From CBDHDJ01 sp965261645 (lineage in GTDB: Bacteria > Pseudomonadota > Alphaproteobacteria > SHVV01), in the NCBI GenBank assembly GCA_965261645.1, contig CBDHDJ010000004.1, forward strand, positions 1,054,001-1,118,000: DNA of 64,000 bases. Reading direction: 5' to 3'. Position numbers and translations under genes: made by a program. Each line of letters begins with the position of its first letter. Positions within the stretch are counted from its first letter, which is position 1. The notes under the pieces were generated by a model. It saw only the letters and a program-made list of their open reading frames with translations. It had not been told where the DNA came from and made no database searches. This document shows, one piece after another, positions 45,595-54,359 of the stretch.

Positions 45595-46814
45595 GCCTGC
45601 GCCCGATCGCACTCCTGCTCGGCGCAGGGCTCGCGGTCCTCGCCGTCGCCCTGGTCTGGCGTCCTTTCGCCCCCGGCCCGCCGCTTCCACCCCAGCTGAC
45701 ATTGACCCGCGCCGCTTACGCCGAGCTGCCGGGCTGGGCGGGCGACGATCAAGCGGCAGCGCTTGGCGCCTGGCTGAGAACATGCGCGCGAATCCAGCGG
45801 TGGCCCGATGCGCGCACGTTCGGCGCCGGCGGCATCGCCGGGCGCGTGGCCGACTGGCGCCCGCTCTGCGAGGAGGCGGAGAGCTTACCCGCCGGGGATC
45901 AGATTCGGGCGCGACGGTTCTTCGAGGAGCGCTTCGAGCCCTTCGCGGCCGCCGACAACGAGGCGCCCGAGGGTCTGTTCACCGGCTATTACGAGCCCGA
46001 GCTCAGAGGCAGCCGCCAGCGGAGCGAAATCTACGACGTGCCGCTCTACGCCCGACCGGCGGATCTCGTCACCGTCGATCTCGGCCTCTTTCGGCCCGAG
46101 CTTCGCGGCCGCTCCATCGCCGGGCGCGTCGTCGAGGGGCGCCTGCAACCGTTCGCGGCGCGCCGCGAGATCGAAGCCGGTGCGCTGGCGGGCCAGGGCC
46201 TTGAGATTCTCTGGGTCGACGATGCCATCGACGCTTTCTTCCTTCAGGTACAGGGATCGGGCCGGGTCGTTCTGGAGGACGGCAGCACCGTACGGGTCGG
46301 CTATGGCGGCAAGAATGGCCGCCCCTACACGGCCATCGGCCGCGAACTCGTCGAGCGTGGCGCGCTCGCCAGGGACGCGGTCTCGCTGCCGGCGATCCGC
46401 GCCTGGCTCGAGGCCCATCCGGCCGAGGCCGCCCAGGTGATGGCGGCGAACGAATCCTTCGTCTTCTTCCGCCTGCTCGACACCGAAGGCCCCCTCGGCG
46501 CGCACGGCAGCGTGCTGACGCCCGGGCGCTCGCTCGCGGTGGATCGCGCCTTCATCCCGCTCGGCGTGCCGTTGTGGCTGGCGACGACGAGGCCCGCAGC
46601 CGAGCCTGAAGGCCCCGAGCGGACGCTGCAGCGCCTGTTCATCGCCCAGGACACCGGCGCGGCGATCACCGGTCCGGTGCGGGGCGATGTGTTCTGGGGG
46701 CCGGGCGCGGAAGCCGCAGCGATCGCCGGGCACATGCGCAGCACGGGGCGCTACTGGCTCCTGCTCCCGCGCACGCTTGCGGCGCAAGGCCGGATCGTTT
46801 CGAAGCAACCCTGA
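45591..46814 (+). CDS. mltA: Membrane-bound lytic murein transglycosylase A
   Basis: A lytic transglycosylase cleaving peptidoglycan glycan strands. The MltA domain shows EGLFTGYYEPELRGSRQRS, ADLVTVDLGLFRPELRG and FFLQVQGSGRVVLEDG, and the C-terminal 3D domain has AQDTGAAITGPVRGDVFWG with its aspartates. The first ordinary start (TTG at 45702) would leave the protein without an export signal. In frame upstream, however, is a clear hydrophobic signal (RPIALLLGAGLAVLAVALVW) reachable only from a CTG at 45591 or 45597, since a stop lies just upstream. The CTG at 45591 overlaps the preceding stop as CTGA. It is used here as a reasoned but unproven start. Confidence 0.88.
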   Translation: MSLRPIALLLGAGLAVLAVALVWRPFAPGPPLPPQLTLTRAAYAELPGWAGDDQAAALGAWLRTCARIQRWPDARTFGAGGIAGRVADWRPLCEEAESLPAGDQIRARRFFEERFEPFAAADNEAPEGLFTGYYEPELRGSRQRSEIYDVPLYARPADLVTVDLGLFRPELRGRSIAGRVVEGRLQPFAARREIEAGALAGQGLEILWVDDAIDAFFLQVQGSGRVVLEDGSTVRVGYGGKNGRPYTAIGRELVERGALARDAVSLPAIRAWLEAHPAEAAQVMAANESFVFFRLLDTEGPLGAHGSVLTPGRSLAVDRAFIPLGVPLWLATTRPAAEPEGPERTLQRLFIAQDTGAAITGPVRGDVFWGPGAEAAAIAGHMRSTGRYWLLLPRTLAAQGRIVSKQP

Positions 46815-46931
46815 CGGCCGGTTCCGCGTCAGGCTTGCGCGGCGGGAAGGGCTGCGATTTGATGGTGTCGAGGTAGGCCCGGCGATCGGCGCCGGTCTCG
46901 AGCCCTTCGATGCCCAGAGAGGCGGTCTTCC

Positions 46932-47696
46932 ATGGTGCAGCAGCCGGTCGATGTGGCCCTATTCGTGACCTGTCTGATCGATCTGTTCCGGCCGAGCGTG
47001 GGCTTCGCTGCGGTGAAGCTGTTGGAGGCGGCCGGCTGCACCGTGCACGTGCCGGCACCCCAGACGTGCTGCGGACAACCGGCCTACAACTCGGGCGACC
47101 GGGCGGACGCGCTCGCCATCGCCCGCCAGGTGCTCGACGCCTTCGAGGGCTACGATTACATCGTGGCGCCTTCAGGCAGCTGCGCCGGCATGCTCCGCAA
47201 GCACTACCCGGCGCTCTTCGCCGATGATGCGGTGCTCACGGCCCGCGCCGAGGCGCTGGCGGCGCGCACTTACGAGCTGGTGGCATTCCTCCACGACGTG
47301 CGCGGCGTACGCGAGGTCGAGGCGCGCTACGAGGGCGTCGTGACCTATCACGATTCGTGCTCGAGCTTGCGCGAGCTGGGTATCCGCGAGCAGCCACGCT
47401 CATTGCTCGCCTCGGTCGCCGGGCTCAGGCTCGCGGAGCTCGAGGGTGAGGAGGTATGCTGCGGTTTCGGCGGCACGTTCAGCGTGAAGTACCCGGACAT
47501 CTCGGTTGACATGGTGACGCGCAAGGTGCGGGCGGCCGGCGCGACCGGCGCCGATACGCTTCTTGGCGGCGATCTCGGCTGCCTGCTCAATATCGCCGGA
47601 CGGCTCAAGCGCGAGGGCGCGGCGATGCGGGTACGCCATGTCGCCGAGGTGCTCGCCGGCATGACCGACGGTGCCGCGATCGGCGGAGGGCGCTGA
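46932..47696 (+). CDS. lutA: L-lactate oxidation complex subunit LutA
   Basis: A 254-residue cysteine-rich (Fe-S) protein with two CCG domains, one of three subunits of the LutABC lactate dehydrogenase. Cysteine motifs: VTCLIDLFRP, PAPQTCCGQPAYNSGD, PSGSCAGML, YHDSCSSLRELGI and EVCCGFGGTFSVKYPDIS. The ATG at 46932 gives the standard N-terminus. lutB starts 1 bp after its stop, and lutC overlaps lutB, so the three are coupled as an operon. Confidence 0.94.
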   Translation: MVQQPVDVALFVTCLIDLFRPSVGFAAVKLLEAAGCTVHVPAPQTCCGQPAYNSGDRADALAIARQVLDAFEGYDYIVAPSGSCAGMLRKHYPALFADDAVLTARAEALAARTYELVAFLHDVRGVREVEARYEGVVTYHDSCSSLRELGIREQPRSLLASVAGLRLAELEGEEVCCGFGGTFSVKYPDISVDMVTRKVRAAGATGADTLLGGDLGCLLNIAGRLKREGAAMRVRHVAEVLAGMTDGAAIGGGR

Positions 47697-47697
47697 G

Positions 47698-49125
47698 GTG
47701 GAGGCGACGAGCCGCGCCTTCAAGGCCAACGTCGCCGGCGCGCTCGGCGATGGCAATCTTCGCACCGCGCTCAACCGGCTCGAGACCAACTTCGGCCCCC
47801 AGCGTCTCGCCGCGGTAGCGGCGCTGCCCGAGTTCGATGAGCTGTGCGATGCGGCGCGCGACATCAAGGACCACGTAATCCAGCATCTCGACGTCTATCT
47901 CGAGCGCTTCGAAGCCAAGGTGATCGAGGCCGGCGGCGAGGTTCACTGGTGCCGCACGCCGGCCGCGGCGCGCGAGACGGTGCTCGAGCTCTGCCGCACG
48001 GTCGGCGCGCGCACGGCGACCAAGGGCAAATCGATGATCGCCGAGGAGATCGGCCTCAACGATCACCTGGCCGCGGGCGGCGTGGTGCCGATCGAGACCG
48101 ATCTCGGCGAATACATCATTCAGCTCGCCGGCCAGCCGCCGAGCCACATCATCGCGCCGGCGGTGCACATGACCAAGGAGCAGATCGCCGATCTCTTCTT
48201 CGAGAAGCATCGGCGCTATGGCCGGACGGTGCGCCATGAGGATCCCCGCGATCTCGTCAACGAGGCGCGTGAGCTCCTGCGCCACCGCTACATCGAGGCC
48301 GATGTCGGGATCACCGGGGCGAATTTCCTGATTGCCGAGACGGGCAGCTCGGTGATCGTCACCAACGAGGGCAACGGCGATCTGACCCAGACGCTGCCCA
48401 AGATGCACATCGTCATCGCCAGCCTCGAGAAGGTCGTGCCGACACTCGAGGACGCCACCACCGTCCTGCGCGTGCTGGCGCGCTCGGCGACCGGGCAGGA
48501 GTTCGCCGTCTACAACACCTTCTCGACCGGGCCCAAGCGGCCCGAGGATGCCGACGGGCCGGCGTCCTATCATGTCGTGTTGCTCGACAACGGCCGCTCC
48601 TCGCTGCCCGGCGGCGCGTTTCAGGACATGCTCCGCTGCATCCGCTGCGGCGCCTGCCTCAACAACTGCCCGGTCTACACCACGGTCGGCGGCCACGCCT
48701 ATGGCTGGGTCTATCCGGGGCCGATGGGAGCGGTGCTGACGCCCAAGCTGATCGGGATCGAGGAGGCGTTTCATCTGCCCCACGCCTCGAGCTTTTGCGG
48801 GCGCTGCGAAGAGGTCTGCCCGATGCGCATTCCCTTACCCCGCATGATGCGAAAGCTGCGCGAGCAGGCCTTCGATCAGCGCATCGCGCCGCCGCGCGAA
48901 CGCAGGGCCATCAAACTCTGGGCCTTCCTCGCCAAGCGCCCCAAGCTTTATCACTTCGTCACGGCGCTGGCGGTCGGCCTCCTCGGTGCGCTGGGCCGGC
49001 GCCGCGGCGCGTTTGCCTGGCTGCCCGGGGCAGGGGGCTGGACCGCGGGGCGCGATCTGCCGGTCCCCGAGGGGCGAACCTTTCACGACCTGTGGCGCGG
49101 GCGCCGCCAGCACGTGAGGCGGTGA
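47698..49125 (+). CDS. lutB: L-lactate oxidation complex subunit LutB
   Basis: A 475-residue iron-sulfur subunit with an N-terminal LUD domain (TKGKSMIAEEIGLNDHL, ETDLGEYIIQLAGQPPSHII, TGANFLIAETGSSVIVTNEG) and two [4Fe-4S] motifs: CIRCGACLNNCPVY near residue 314 and SFCGRCEEVCPMRIPLP near residue 364. The start is taken as GTG 47698, preceded by GGAGGG with a 7-base spacer. An in-frame ATG at 47671 lies inside lutA. The C-terminal ~80 residues after the clusters are as in the family. Confidence 0.94.
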   Translation: MEATSRAFKANVAGALGDGNLRTALNRLETNFGPQRLAAVAALPEFDELCDAARDIKDHVIQHLDVYLERFEAKVIEAGGEVHWCRTPAAARETVLELCRTVGARTATKGKSMIAEEIGLNDHLAAGGVVPIETDLGEYIIQLAGQPPSHIIAPAVHMTKEQIADLFFEKHRRYGRTVRHEDPRDLVNEARELLRHRYIEADVGITGANFLIAETGSSVIVTNEGNGDLTQTLPKMHIVIASLEKVVPTLEDATTVLRVLARSATGQEFAVYNTFSTGPKRPEDADGPASYHVVLLDNGRSSLPGGAFQDMLRCIRCGACLNNCPVYTTVGGHAYGWVYPGPMGAVLTPKLIGIEEAFHLPHASSFCGRCEEVCPMRIPLPRMMRKLREQAFDQRIAPPRERRAIKLWAFLAKRPKLYHFVTALAVGLLGALGRRRGAFAWLPGAGGWTAGRDLPVPEGRTFHDLWRGRRQHVRR

Positions 49126-49832
49126 TGGCGAGCGCGCGCGAGGACATCCTCGCCCAGCTGCGCACAGCGCTGGGGCGGCGCGAGGGCGACGGGGCGGCGG
49201 AGCGCGCCGATGAGCGCATCGCCCGCCATGCCGCCAACCTGATGCCGGCCCGCGGGCAGATTCCGCACGCGCAACAGATCGAGCTTTTCATCGCCATGGC
49301 CGAGCGGACCGCGGCCACGGTCGTGCGCGTCGGATCCGGGGACGAAGTGCCAGCGGCGGTGGCGGAATATTTGGCCGAACGCAACCTGCCCACGAATGTG
49401 GCGATGGCGCCGGACCCCAGGCTCGACGCCTTGCCCTGGCGGGATCAACCCTTGCTCGGCTTGCGCCGTGGGCGCGCGGAAGAGACCGACGAGGTGGGCC
49501 TCACGGGTGCCTTCGCCGCTATCGCCGAGACCGGCACGCTGATGATGATGTCGGGCGCCGAGCGGCCGACGACGCTCAATTTCCTGCCAGAGAACCACAT
49601 CGTCGTGCTCAACGCCGATCAGATGACCGGCACCTACGAGGAGGCGTGGACCCGCCTGCGCGAGGCCTGCCCCAGCGCGGACGGCGACGGGTTTGTGCTG
49701 CCCCGCACCGTCAACCTCATCACCGGGCCCTCGCGCACCGCCGATATCGAGCTCGTGCCGACTCTGGGCGCGCATGGGCCCAAGCGGCTTCACATCATTC
49801 TCGTCGACGGGGGCGGCGATGGCGCGGGCTGA
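49125..49832 (+). CDS. lutC: L-lactate oxidation complex subunit LutC
   Basis: A 235-residue LUD-domain protein, third subunit of the lactate oxidation system. The family core is EVGLTGAFAAIAETGTLMMM, LNFLPENHIVVLNADQMTGT and LITGPSRTADIELVPTLGAH, followed by KRLHIILVDG. The ATG overlaps the lutB stop (TGATG) and is chosen on that basis and the MASAREDILAQLRTAL start; the frame is open from 48795 but that part is antiframe to lutB. The smr gene starts inside its last codons. Confidence 0.94.
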   Translation: MASAREDILAQLRTALGRREGDGAAERADERIARHAANLMPARGQIPHAQQIELFIAMAERTAATVVRVGSGDEVPAAVAEYLAERNLPTNVAMAPDPRLDALPWRDQPLLGLRRGRAEETDEVGLTGAFAAIAETGTLMMMSGAERPTTLNFLPENHIVVLNADQMTGTYEEAWTRLREACPSADGDGFVLPRTVNLITGPSRTADIELVPTLGAHGPKRLHIILVDGGGDGAG

Positions 49833-50496
49833 CAAATCGGGCGGGCTCAGTGCCGAGGATACCGCGCTGTGGCGGCATGTGACGCGCGGCGTGGACAAGC
49901 GCGCTCAGCCCGCGCGGCCGGCCAAGCCAACATCGCCGGCCCGGGCGGCCAAGCCGGCCGCCGAAGCGAAAGCCAAGGCGAGTTCAGGCCCCGCAGCGGC
50001 CGCGAGCACAGCGGACAGGGCTGGCGCGGCCGGGACCCTCGTCAAGCCCGCTCGGCCGGCGCGCCCGCCGGTCACGGTCGAGATCGTCAAGACCCGATCG
50101 ACCGCCTCGCGGGGCCGCGTGCCCGGCCTCGACAAGCGCAGCGCGCTCAAGCTGCAGCGCGGCCAGTTGCCGATCGAAGGCCGGCTCGATCTCCACGGCA
50201 TGACTCAGAGCGAGGCCTACCGCACGCTCGATATCTTTCTCACGCGTGCCGTCAAGGACGCCAAGCGGTGCGTGCTGGTGATCACGGGCAAGGGCACCGC
50301 GCGCCAAGACGGCGCGGGCGCCATCATGCCCGACCGTTCGGCGGGCATCCTTCGCGCCGTGGTGCCCGGCTGGCTCGGCGACGCGACGAACCGGGAGCGC
50401 GTGCTCGCCCATCAGCCTGCCCAACTCAAGGACGGCGGCTCGGGCGCGCTCTATGTGCTGCTCAAGCGCCAACGGCGAAGGACGCCCAAAGCCTGA
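49819..50496 (+). CDS. Smr domain protein
   Basis: A 225-residue protein with a long Ala/Pro/Lys-rich linker (about residues 20-110) and a C-terminal Smr domain: LDLHGMTQSEAYRTLDIFL, CVLVITGKGTARQDGAG and PGWLGDATNRERVLAHQPA. Smr domains act as DNA or RNA endonucleases; stand-alone bacterial members have roles in ribosome-associated mRNA cleavage. The ATG at 49819 overlaps lutC by 14 bp, so it is probably translated from the lut transcript. Coupling to lut is likely positional. Confidence 0.88.
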   Translation: MARADKSGGLSAEDTALWRHVTRGVDKRAQPARPAKPTSPARAAKPAAEAKAKASSGPAAAASTADRAGAAGTLVKPARPARPPVTVEIVKTRSTASRGRVPGLDKRSALKLQRGQLPIEGRLDLHGMTQSEAYRTLDIFLTRAVKDAKRCVLVITGKGTARQDGAGAIMPDRSAGILRAVVPGWLGDATNRERVLAHQPAQLKDGGSGALYVLLKRQRRRTPKA

Positions 50497-50515
50497 GACA
50501 GCCCGCGGACGCGCC

Positions 50516-51106
50516 ATGGAAAGCCTTCGCAGTTCCCTTCATGCGCTGATGGAGCAGGCCCTGCGCCCGCTCGCCCGCGCCTTGGCCCAGCGCCACATCA
50601 CGCCCAACCAGGTGTCGATCCTCGGCATGCTGCTCAATCTCTCGGCGGCGGCGCTGATCGTCAACGGCCAACTGATCGCGGCGGGAATCGTCTTCGTCAT
50701 CGCCGGCCTGCTCGATCTCTTGGATGGCGCGCTGGCGCGGCTCGGCCGTTCGGCCTCGCCCGAGGGCGCGTTTCTCGATTCGACCCTCGATCGCATCTCC
50801 GAGGGCCTCGTGTTCGCCGCCATCGCCTATGTTGTGGCGAGCCAGGGCCGCGCGGTCGATGCGGCGCTCGTGGTTTTGGTGCTGTTGGGTTCGATGCTGG
50901 TGAGTTATACCCGCGCCCGCGCCGCGGCGCTCGGCGTCGAGTGCAAGGTCGGCCTGGCGACGCGCGCCGAGCGGGTGATCCTGATCGCGGTCGGCCTGTT
51001 GTTCGGCGTGCTGACCCCGGTGCTGTATCTCTTGCTCGCGCTCACCGCGATCACCGTCGCCGAACGCATCTTCTACACCCTCAACCAGCTCCGCGAGCGG
51101 GAGTAG
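50516..51106 (+). CDS. CDP-alcohol phosphatidyltransferase family protein
   Basis: A 196-residue integral membrane enzyme with the full CDP-alcohol phosphotransferase signature: DGALAR followed by G and D..D in LLDLLDGALARLGRSASPEG and AFLDSTLDR. There are about six helices. It should move a phosphatidyl or phospho-alcohol group from CDP-diacylglycerol or CDP-inositol; the substrate is not visible. The ATG at 50516 is chosen over an upstream in-frame start at 50453 because the amphipathic N-terminus (LRSSLHALMEQALRPLARAL) begins there. It is convergent with hslU, 19 bp away. Confidence 0.85.
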   Translation: MESLRSSLHALMEQALRPLARALAQRHITPNQVSILGMLLNLSAAALIVNGQLIAAGIVFVIAGLLDLLDGALARLGRSASPEGAFLDSTLDRISEGLVFAAIAYVVASQGRAVDAALVVLVLLGSMLVSYTRARAAALGVECKVGLATRAERVILIAVGLLFGVLTPVLYLLLALTAITVAERIFYTLNQLRERE

Positions 51107-51125
51107 GGAGGGGCCCCGCAGAGCC

Positions 51126-52436
51126 CTAAAGAATGAACTTCGAGAGATCGGAGTCCTTGGCAAGATCGCCGACCTGTTCTTGGACATACGCCGCATCGAT
51201 GTTGACGGTCTCGCCGCCGCGATCGCTGGCGGTGAAGCTGATCTCCTCCAACAGCCGCTCCAGCACGGTGTGGAGCCGCCTGGCACCGATGTTCTCGACC
51301 CCGGCGTTGACCTCGGTGGCGAGATCGGCGATCGCTTCGATGGCCTCGTCGGCAAAATCGAGCGTGACCTCCTCGGTCTTGAGGAGCGCGATGTACTGCG
51401 TGATTAGGCTCGCCTCGGGCTCGACCAGAATGCGCACGAAATCATCGCGCGTCAGCGCCTTGAGCTCGACCCGGATGGGCAGCCGGCCCTGCAGCTCGGG
51501 CAACAGATCCGACGGCTTCGCGGCCTGAAATGCGCCCGAGGCGATGAACAGGATATGGTCGGTCTTGACGGTGCCGTGCTTGGTCGCGACCTGGGTGCCC
51601 TCGATCAGCGGCAGCAAGTCGCGCTGCACGCCCTCGCGGCTCACGTCCGCGCCGTAGCGCTCCGAGCGCGCGGTGATCTTGTCGATCTCGTCGAGAAACA
51701 CGATGCCGTCTTGCTCGGCGCTAGTGATCGCCTCCTTGATGAGCTTGTCGTCGTCCAAGAGCTTGTCGCTCTCCTCGGCCATCAGCGCCTCGTAGGATTC
51801 GGACACCGTCAGGCGCCGCTTAACGGTGCGCCCGCCGAACGCCTTGCCGAGCATGTCGTTGAGATTGATCATGCCCATCTGTGCGCCCGGCATGCCCGGG
51901 ATATCGATGGTCGGCATCGAGGACGAGCCGCTTTCCGCCATGTCGAGCTCGATCTCCTTGGCGTCGAGCTCGCCGCTCCTGAGCATGGTGCGGAACTTGG
52001 CGCGCGTCTCGGCGCCGGAGCGCTCGCCCACCAGCGCGTCAAGCACGCGTTCCTCGGCGGCGAGCTCGGCCCGCGCGGTGACCTCCTGGCGGCGGCGCCC
52101 GCGCACCATGGTGATGGCGATCTCGACGAGATCGCGCACGATCTGCTCGACATCGCGCCCGACATAGCCCACCTCGGTGAATTTGGTCGCTTCTACCTTG
52201 AGGAACGGCGCTTGCGCGAGCCGCGCGAGCCGGCGCGAGATTTCGGTCTTGCCGACACCGGTCGGGCCGATCATCAGGATGTTCTTGGGCAGCACCTCCT
52301 CGCGCAGCTCCTCGGGCAGCTGCTGGCGCCGCCAGCGATTGCGCAGCGCGATGGCGACCGCGCGCTTGGCGTCGGCCTGGCCGACGATATAGCGGTCGAG
52401 CTCGGAAACGATCTCGCGCGGGCTGAACGACGTCAT
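51126..52436 (-). CDS. hslU: ATP-dependent protease ATPase subunit HslU
   Basis: A 436-residue AAA+ unfoldase of the HslUV (ClpYQ) protease. Walker A is MIGPTGVGKTEISRRLARLA near residue 54, with the family N-terminus SPREIVSELDRYIVGQADAK and pore loop EVGYVGRDVEQIV. Walker B is DGIVFLDEIDKI, the I-domain is VLDALVG and surrounding, and sensor and C-terminal blocks end in FIL. The start codon overlaps the hslV stop (ATGA). Confidence 0.98.
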   Translation of the reverse strand: MTSFSPREIVSELDRYIVGQADAKRAVAIALRNRWRRQQLPEELREEVLPKNILMIGPTGVGKTEISRRLARLAQAPFLKVEATKFTEVGYVGRDVEQIVRDLVEIAITMVRGRRRQEVTARAELAAEERVLDALVGERSGAETRAKFRTMLRSGELDAKEIELDMAESGSSSMPTIDIPGMPGAQMGMINLNDMLGKAFGGRTVKRRLTVSESYEALMAEESDKLLDDDKLIKEAITSAEQDGIVFLDEIDKITARSERYGADVSREGVQRDLLPLIEGTQVATKHGTVKTDHILFIASGAFQAAKPSDLLPELQGRLPIRVELKALTRDDFVRILVEPEASLITQYIALLKTEEVTLDFADEAIEAIADLATEVNAGVENIGARRLHTVLERLLEEISFTASDRGGETVNIDAAYVQEQVGDLAKDSDLSKFIL

Positions 52437-52978
52437 GAGATCTCTTCGAGGGTGATTTCCGCGTTGGTGTAGACGCAGAGATCGGCGGCGATGGTCATGG
52501 CGCGCCGGGCGATGGCCTCGGCGTCCATGTCGTCGCGGTCAACCAGCGCGCGCGCCGCGGCCAACGCGAAATTGCCGCCCGAGCCGATGCCGATGATCCC
52601 ATCGTCGGGCTCCAGCACGTCGCCCGTGCCGGTGAGCACGAGGCTGGCGGATTTATCCGCCACCGCCATCATCGCTTCGAGCCGGCGCAGGTAGCGGTCG
52701 GTGCGCCAGTCCTTGGCGAGTTCCACACAGGCCCGCATGAGCTGTCCGCCGTGCTCCTGGAGCTTGGTTTCGAGGCGCTCGAACAGCGTGAGCGCATCGG
52801 CCGTAGCGCCGGCGAAGCCCGCGATGACATTGCCGTCGGCAAGCCTGCGCACCTTGCGCGCGCGCGCCTTGATGACCGTGTCGCCGGTCGAGACCTGGCC
52901 GTCGCCGGCGATCACCACACGATCGCCCTTGCGCACCGACAGGATCGTGGTGCCCCTCCAAGCTGTGTTCGTGACCAT
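52433..52978 (-). CDS. hslV: ATP-dependent protease proteolytic subunit HslV
   Basis: A 181-residue threonine protease subunit. The catalytic threonine is expected to be T10 in AWRGTTILSVRKG, after removal of a nine-residue propeptide; alphaproteobacterial HslV proteins commonly carry such an extension. Other blocks are GDRVVIAGDGQVS, ARKVRRLADGNVIAGFAGAT and the C-terminal GNFALAAARAL. The ATG at 52978 is chosen for this length. The gene is divergent from hisB with a 274-bp gap. Confidence 0.97.
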   Translation of the reverse strand: MVTNTAWRGTTILSVRKGDRVVIAGDGQVSTGDTVIKARARKVRRLADGNVIAGFAGATADALTLFERLETKLQEHGGQLMRACVELAKDWRTDRYLRRLEAMMAVADKSASLVLTGTGDVLEPDDGIIGIGSGGNFALAAARALVDRDDMDAEAIARRAMTIAADLCVYTNAEITLEEIS

Positions 52979-53183
52979 GATCGGCGTTGCCTCATGGGGT
53001 TCGGTTCGGGGGCGCGATCGGTGGACCGCAACCCTGGATCGCGCCCGGCGGGACAACCATAGGCGCGCGCGGGGCGCGAGACCACCCCCGGCGGTGACCA
53101 GCGTTCGCGAAACGGCGCCACCATGTGGCGAATCAGCAGGTGGGGTCAAGGGTGAGGCGGGCTGGCGCGCACCCGCGGTTCTT

Positions 53184-53191
53184 GCTATACG
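53184..53191 (+). promoter_or_regulatory. Possible extended -10 element for the his operon
   Basis: TGCTATACG at 53183-53191 (TATACG preceded by TG-C) lies about 62 bp before hisB in the hslV-hisB gap. It shares TTGCTATAC with the candidate at 6746. The -35 position shows no consensus. The rest of the 274-bp gap 52979-53252 has no gene. Confidence 0.28.
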
Positions 53192-53252
53192 GGCGCGTGA
53201 TTGGGCCGCCCACGCCGGGTGAGCGGCGGATCGCACCATCTTTGGATCAGCT

Positions 53253-53852
53253 ATGCGCCAAGCGAGCGTTGAGAGGAAAACGCGGGAGACCCGCATCGAG
53301 GTGAGCGTCAACCTGGATGGCACGGGCCAATACGACGTGAGCACGGGCATCGGCTTTCTCGACCACATGCTCGAGCAGCTCGCGCGCCATTCCCTGATCG
53401 ATCTCAAGGTGCGGGCCGAGGGCGACCTGCATATCGATTATCACCACACCAACGAGGACACCGGAATCGCCGTCGGCGAGGCGGTGAGCCAGGCGCTCGG
53501 CGACCGGGCCGGCATCACGCGCTACGGCGCCGCGACCATTCCGATGGACGAGACGCTGACCCGCGTTTCGCTCGATGCCTCGAACCGGCCCTATCTTATC
53601 TGGAAGGTGAAATTCACCCGTCCCAAGCTCGGCGACATGGACACCGAGCTCTTCAAGGAGTGGTTTAAGGCCTTTGCCCAGGCCGCCGGCGTGACGCTCC
53701 ATGTCGAAAATGTGTACGGCGCCAACAGTCACCACATCGCGGAATCCTGCTTCAAGGGGCTGGCCCGGAGCCTGCGCCAGGCGGTCGAACTCGATGCCCG
53801 CCGGGCGGATGATGTGCCTTCGACGAAGGGCGTTCTTGGGGGCTCGCTTTAG
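53253..53852 (+). CDS. hisB: Imidazoleglycerol-phosphate dehydratase
   Basis: A 199-residue monofunctional enzyme of histidine synthesis. The metal-binding motifs are intact: GFLDHMLEQLARHS, DYHHTNEDTGIAVGEA and NSHHIAESCFKGLARSLRQA. The C-terminus ends in PSTKGVLGGSL. The ATG at 53253 starts the operon hisB-(DUF2628)-hisH-(GNAT)-hisA-hisF-hisE, in which most genes overlap or are separated by under 100 bp. Confidence 0.97.
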   Translation: MRQASVERKTRETRIEVSVNLDGTGQYDVSTGIGFLDHMLEQLARHSLIDLKVRAEGDLHIDYHHTNEDTGIAVGEAVSQALGDRAGITRYGAATIPMDETLTRVSLDASNRPYLIWKVKFTRPKLGDMDTELFKEWFKAFAQAAGVTLHVENVYGANSHHIAESCFKGLARSLRQAVELDARRADDVPSTKGVLGGSL

Positions 53853-53882
53853 CGCGCGATGGCGCTTGCGCCCGGTGTGACG

Positions 53883-54287
53883 ATGCGCATCTACACCGTA
53901 CACGAGCCGCCGTTCTGGACCGTCGATGACGCGGCCCTGCCGGGAGCGAACGCGGTGTTCATCCGTGAGGGCTTCAACTGGTTCGCCTTGCTGCTGCCGC
54001 TTGTCTGGGCGCTGTGGCATCGCCTGTGGCTGGTGGCCCTCGGCCTGCTCGCGGCCGGTGCCGCTCTCAGCGTGATCGGCGAGCTTGCCGGCCTTGGCGA
54101 TTGGTTTGAGGGGTTGTTGGGTTTGGCGTTCGTGCTGATCATCGGCTTCGAGGCCAACGATCTGCGCCGCTGGACGCTGGCGCGCCGGTCCTGGAGCCCG
54201 CGCGGCGTGGTGGCCGGGCGCGGCCTCGGTGAAGCCGAGCGACGGTATTTCGCCGCGCCCCGGACGCCTCTCGCAACCCCGCCCTAG
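53883..54287 (+). CDS. DUF2628 membrane protein
   Basis: A ~134-residue small membrane protein of the DUF2628 family, with the family N-terminus MRIYTVHEPP, two or three hydrophobic helices (FNWFALLLPLVWALWHRLWL, LVALGLLAAGAALSVIGELA, LLGLAFVLIIGFEANDLRRW) and a basic C-terminus. The ATG at 53883 is chosen because that conserved N-terminus begins there; an ATG at 53859 would add 8 residues. Alphaproteobacterial his operons often contain this gene between hisB and hisH; its role is unknown. Confidence 0.82.
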   Translation: MRIYTVHEPPFWTVDDAALPGANAVFIREGFNWFALLLPLVWALWHRLWLVALGLLAAGAALSVIGELAGLGDWFEGLLGLAFVLIIGFEANDLRRWTLARRSWSPRGVVAGRGLGEAERRYFAAPRTPLATPP

Positions 54288-54359
54288 CCGCAATCCTCCG
54301 GGAGCAGCGATGTGGGCAAGGCGCGCCCGCCGCCCACTATGTCAGCAAGGCTTGATGAC

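Noticed and set aside
47605..48783. A 392-codon open frame on the minus strand
   Set aside because: It is antisense to lutA and lutB, whose iron-sulfur motifs are intact.
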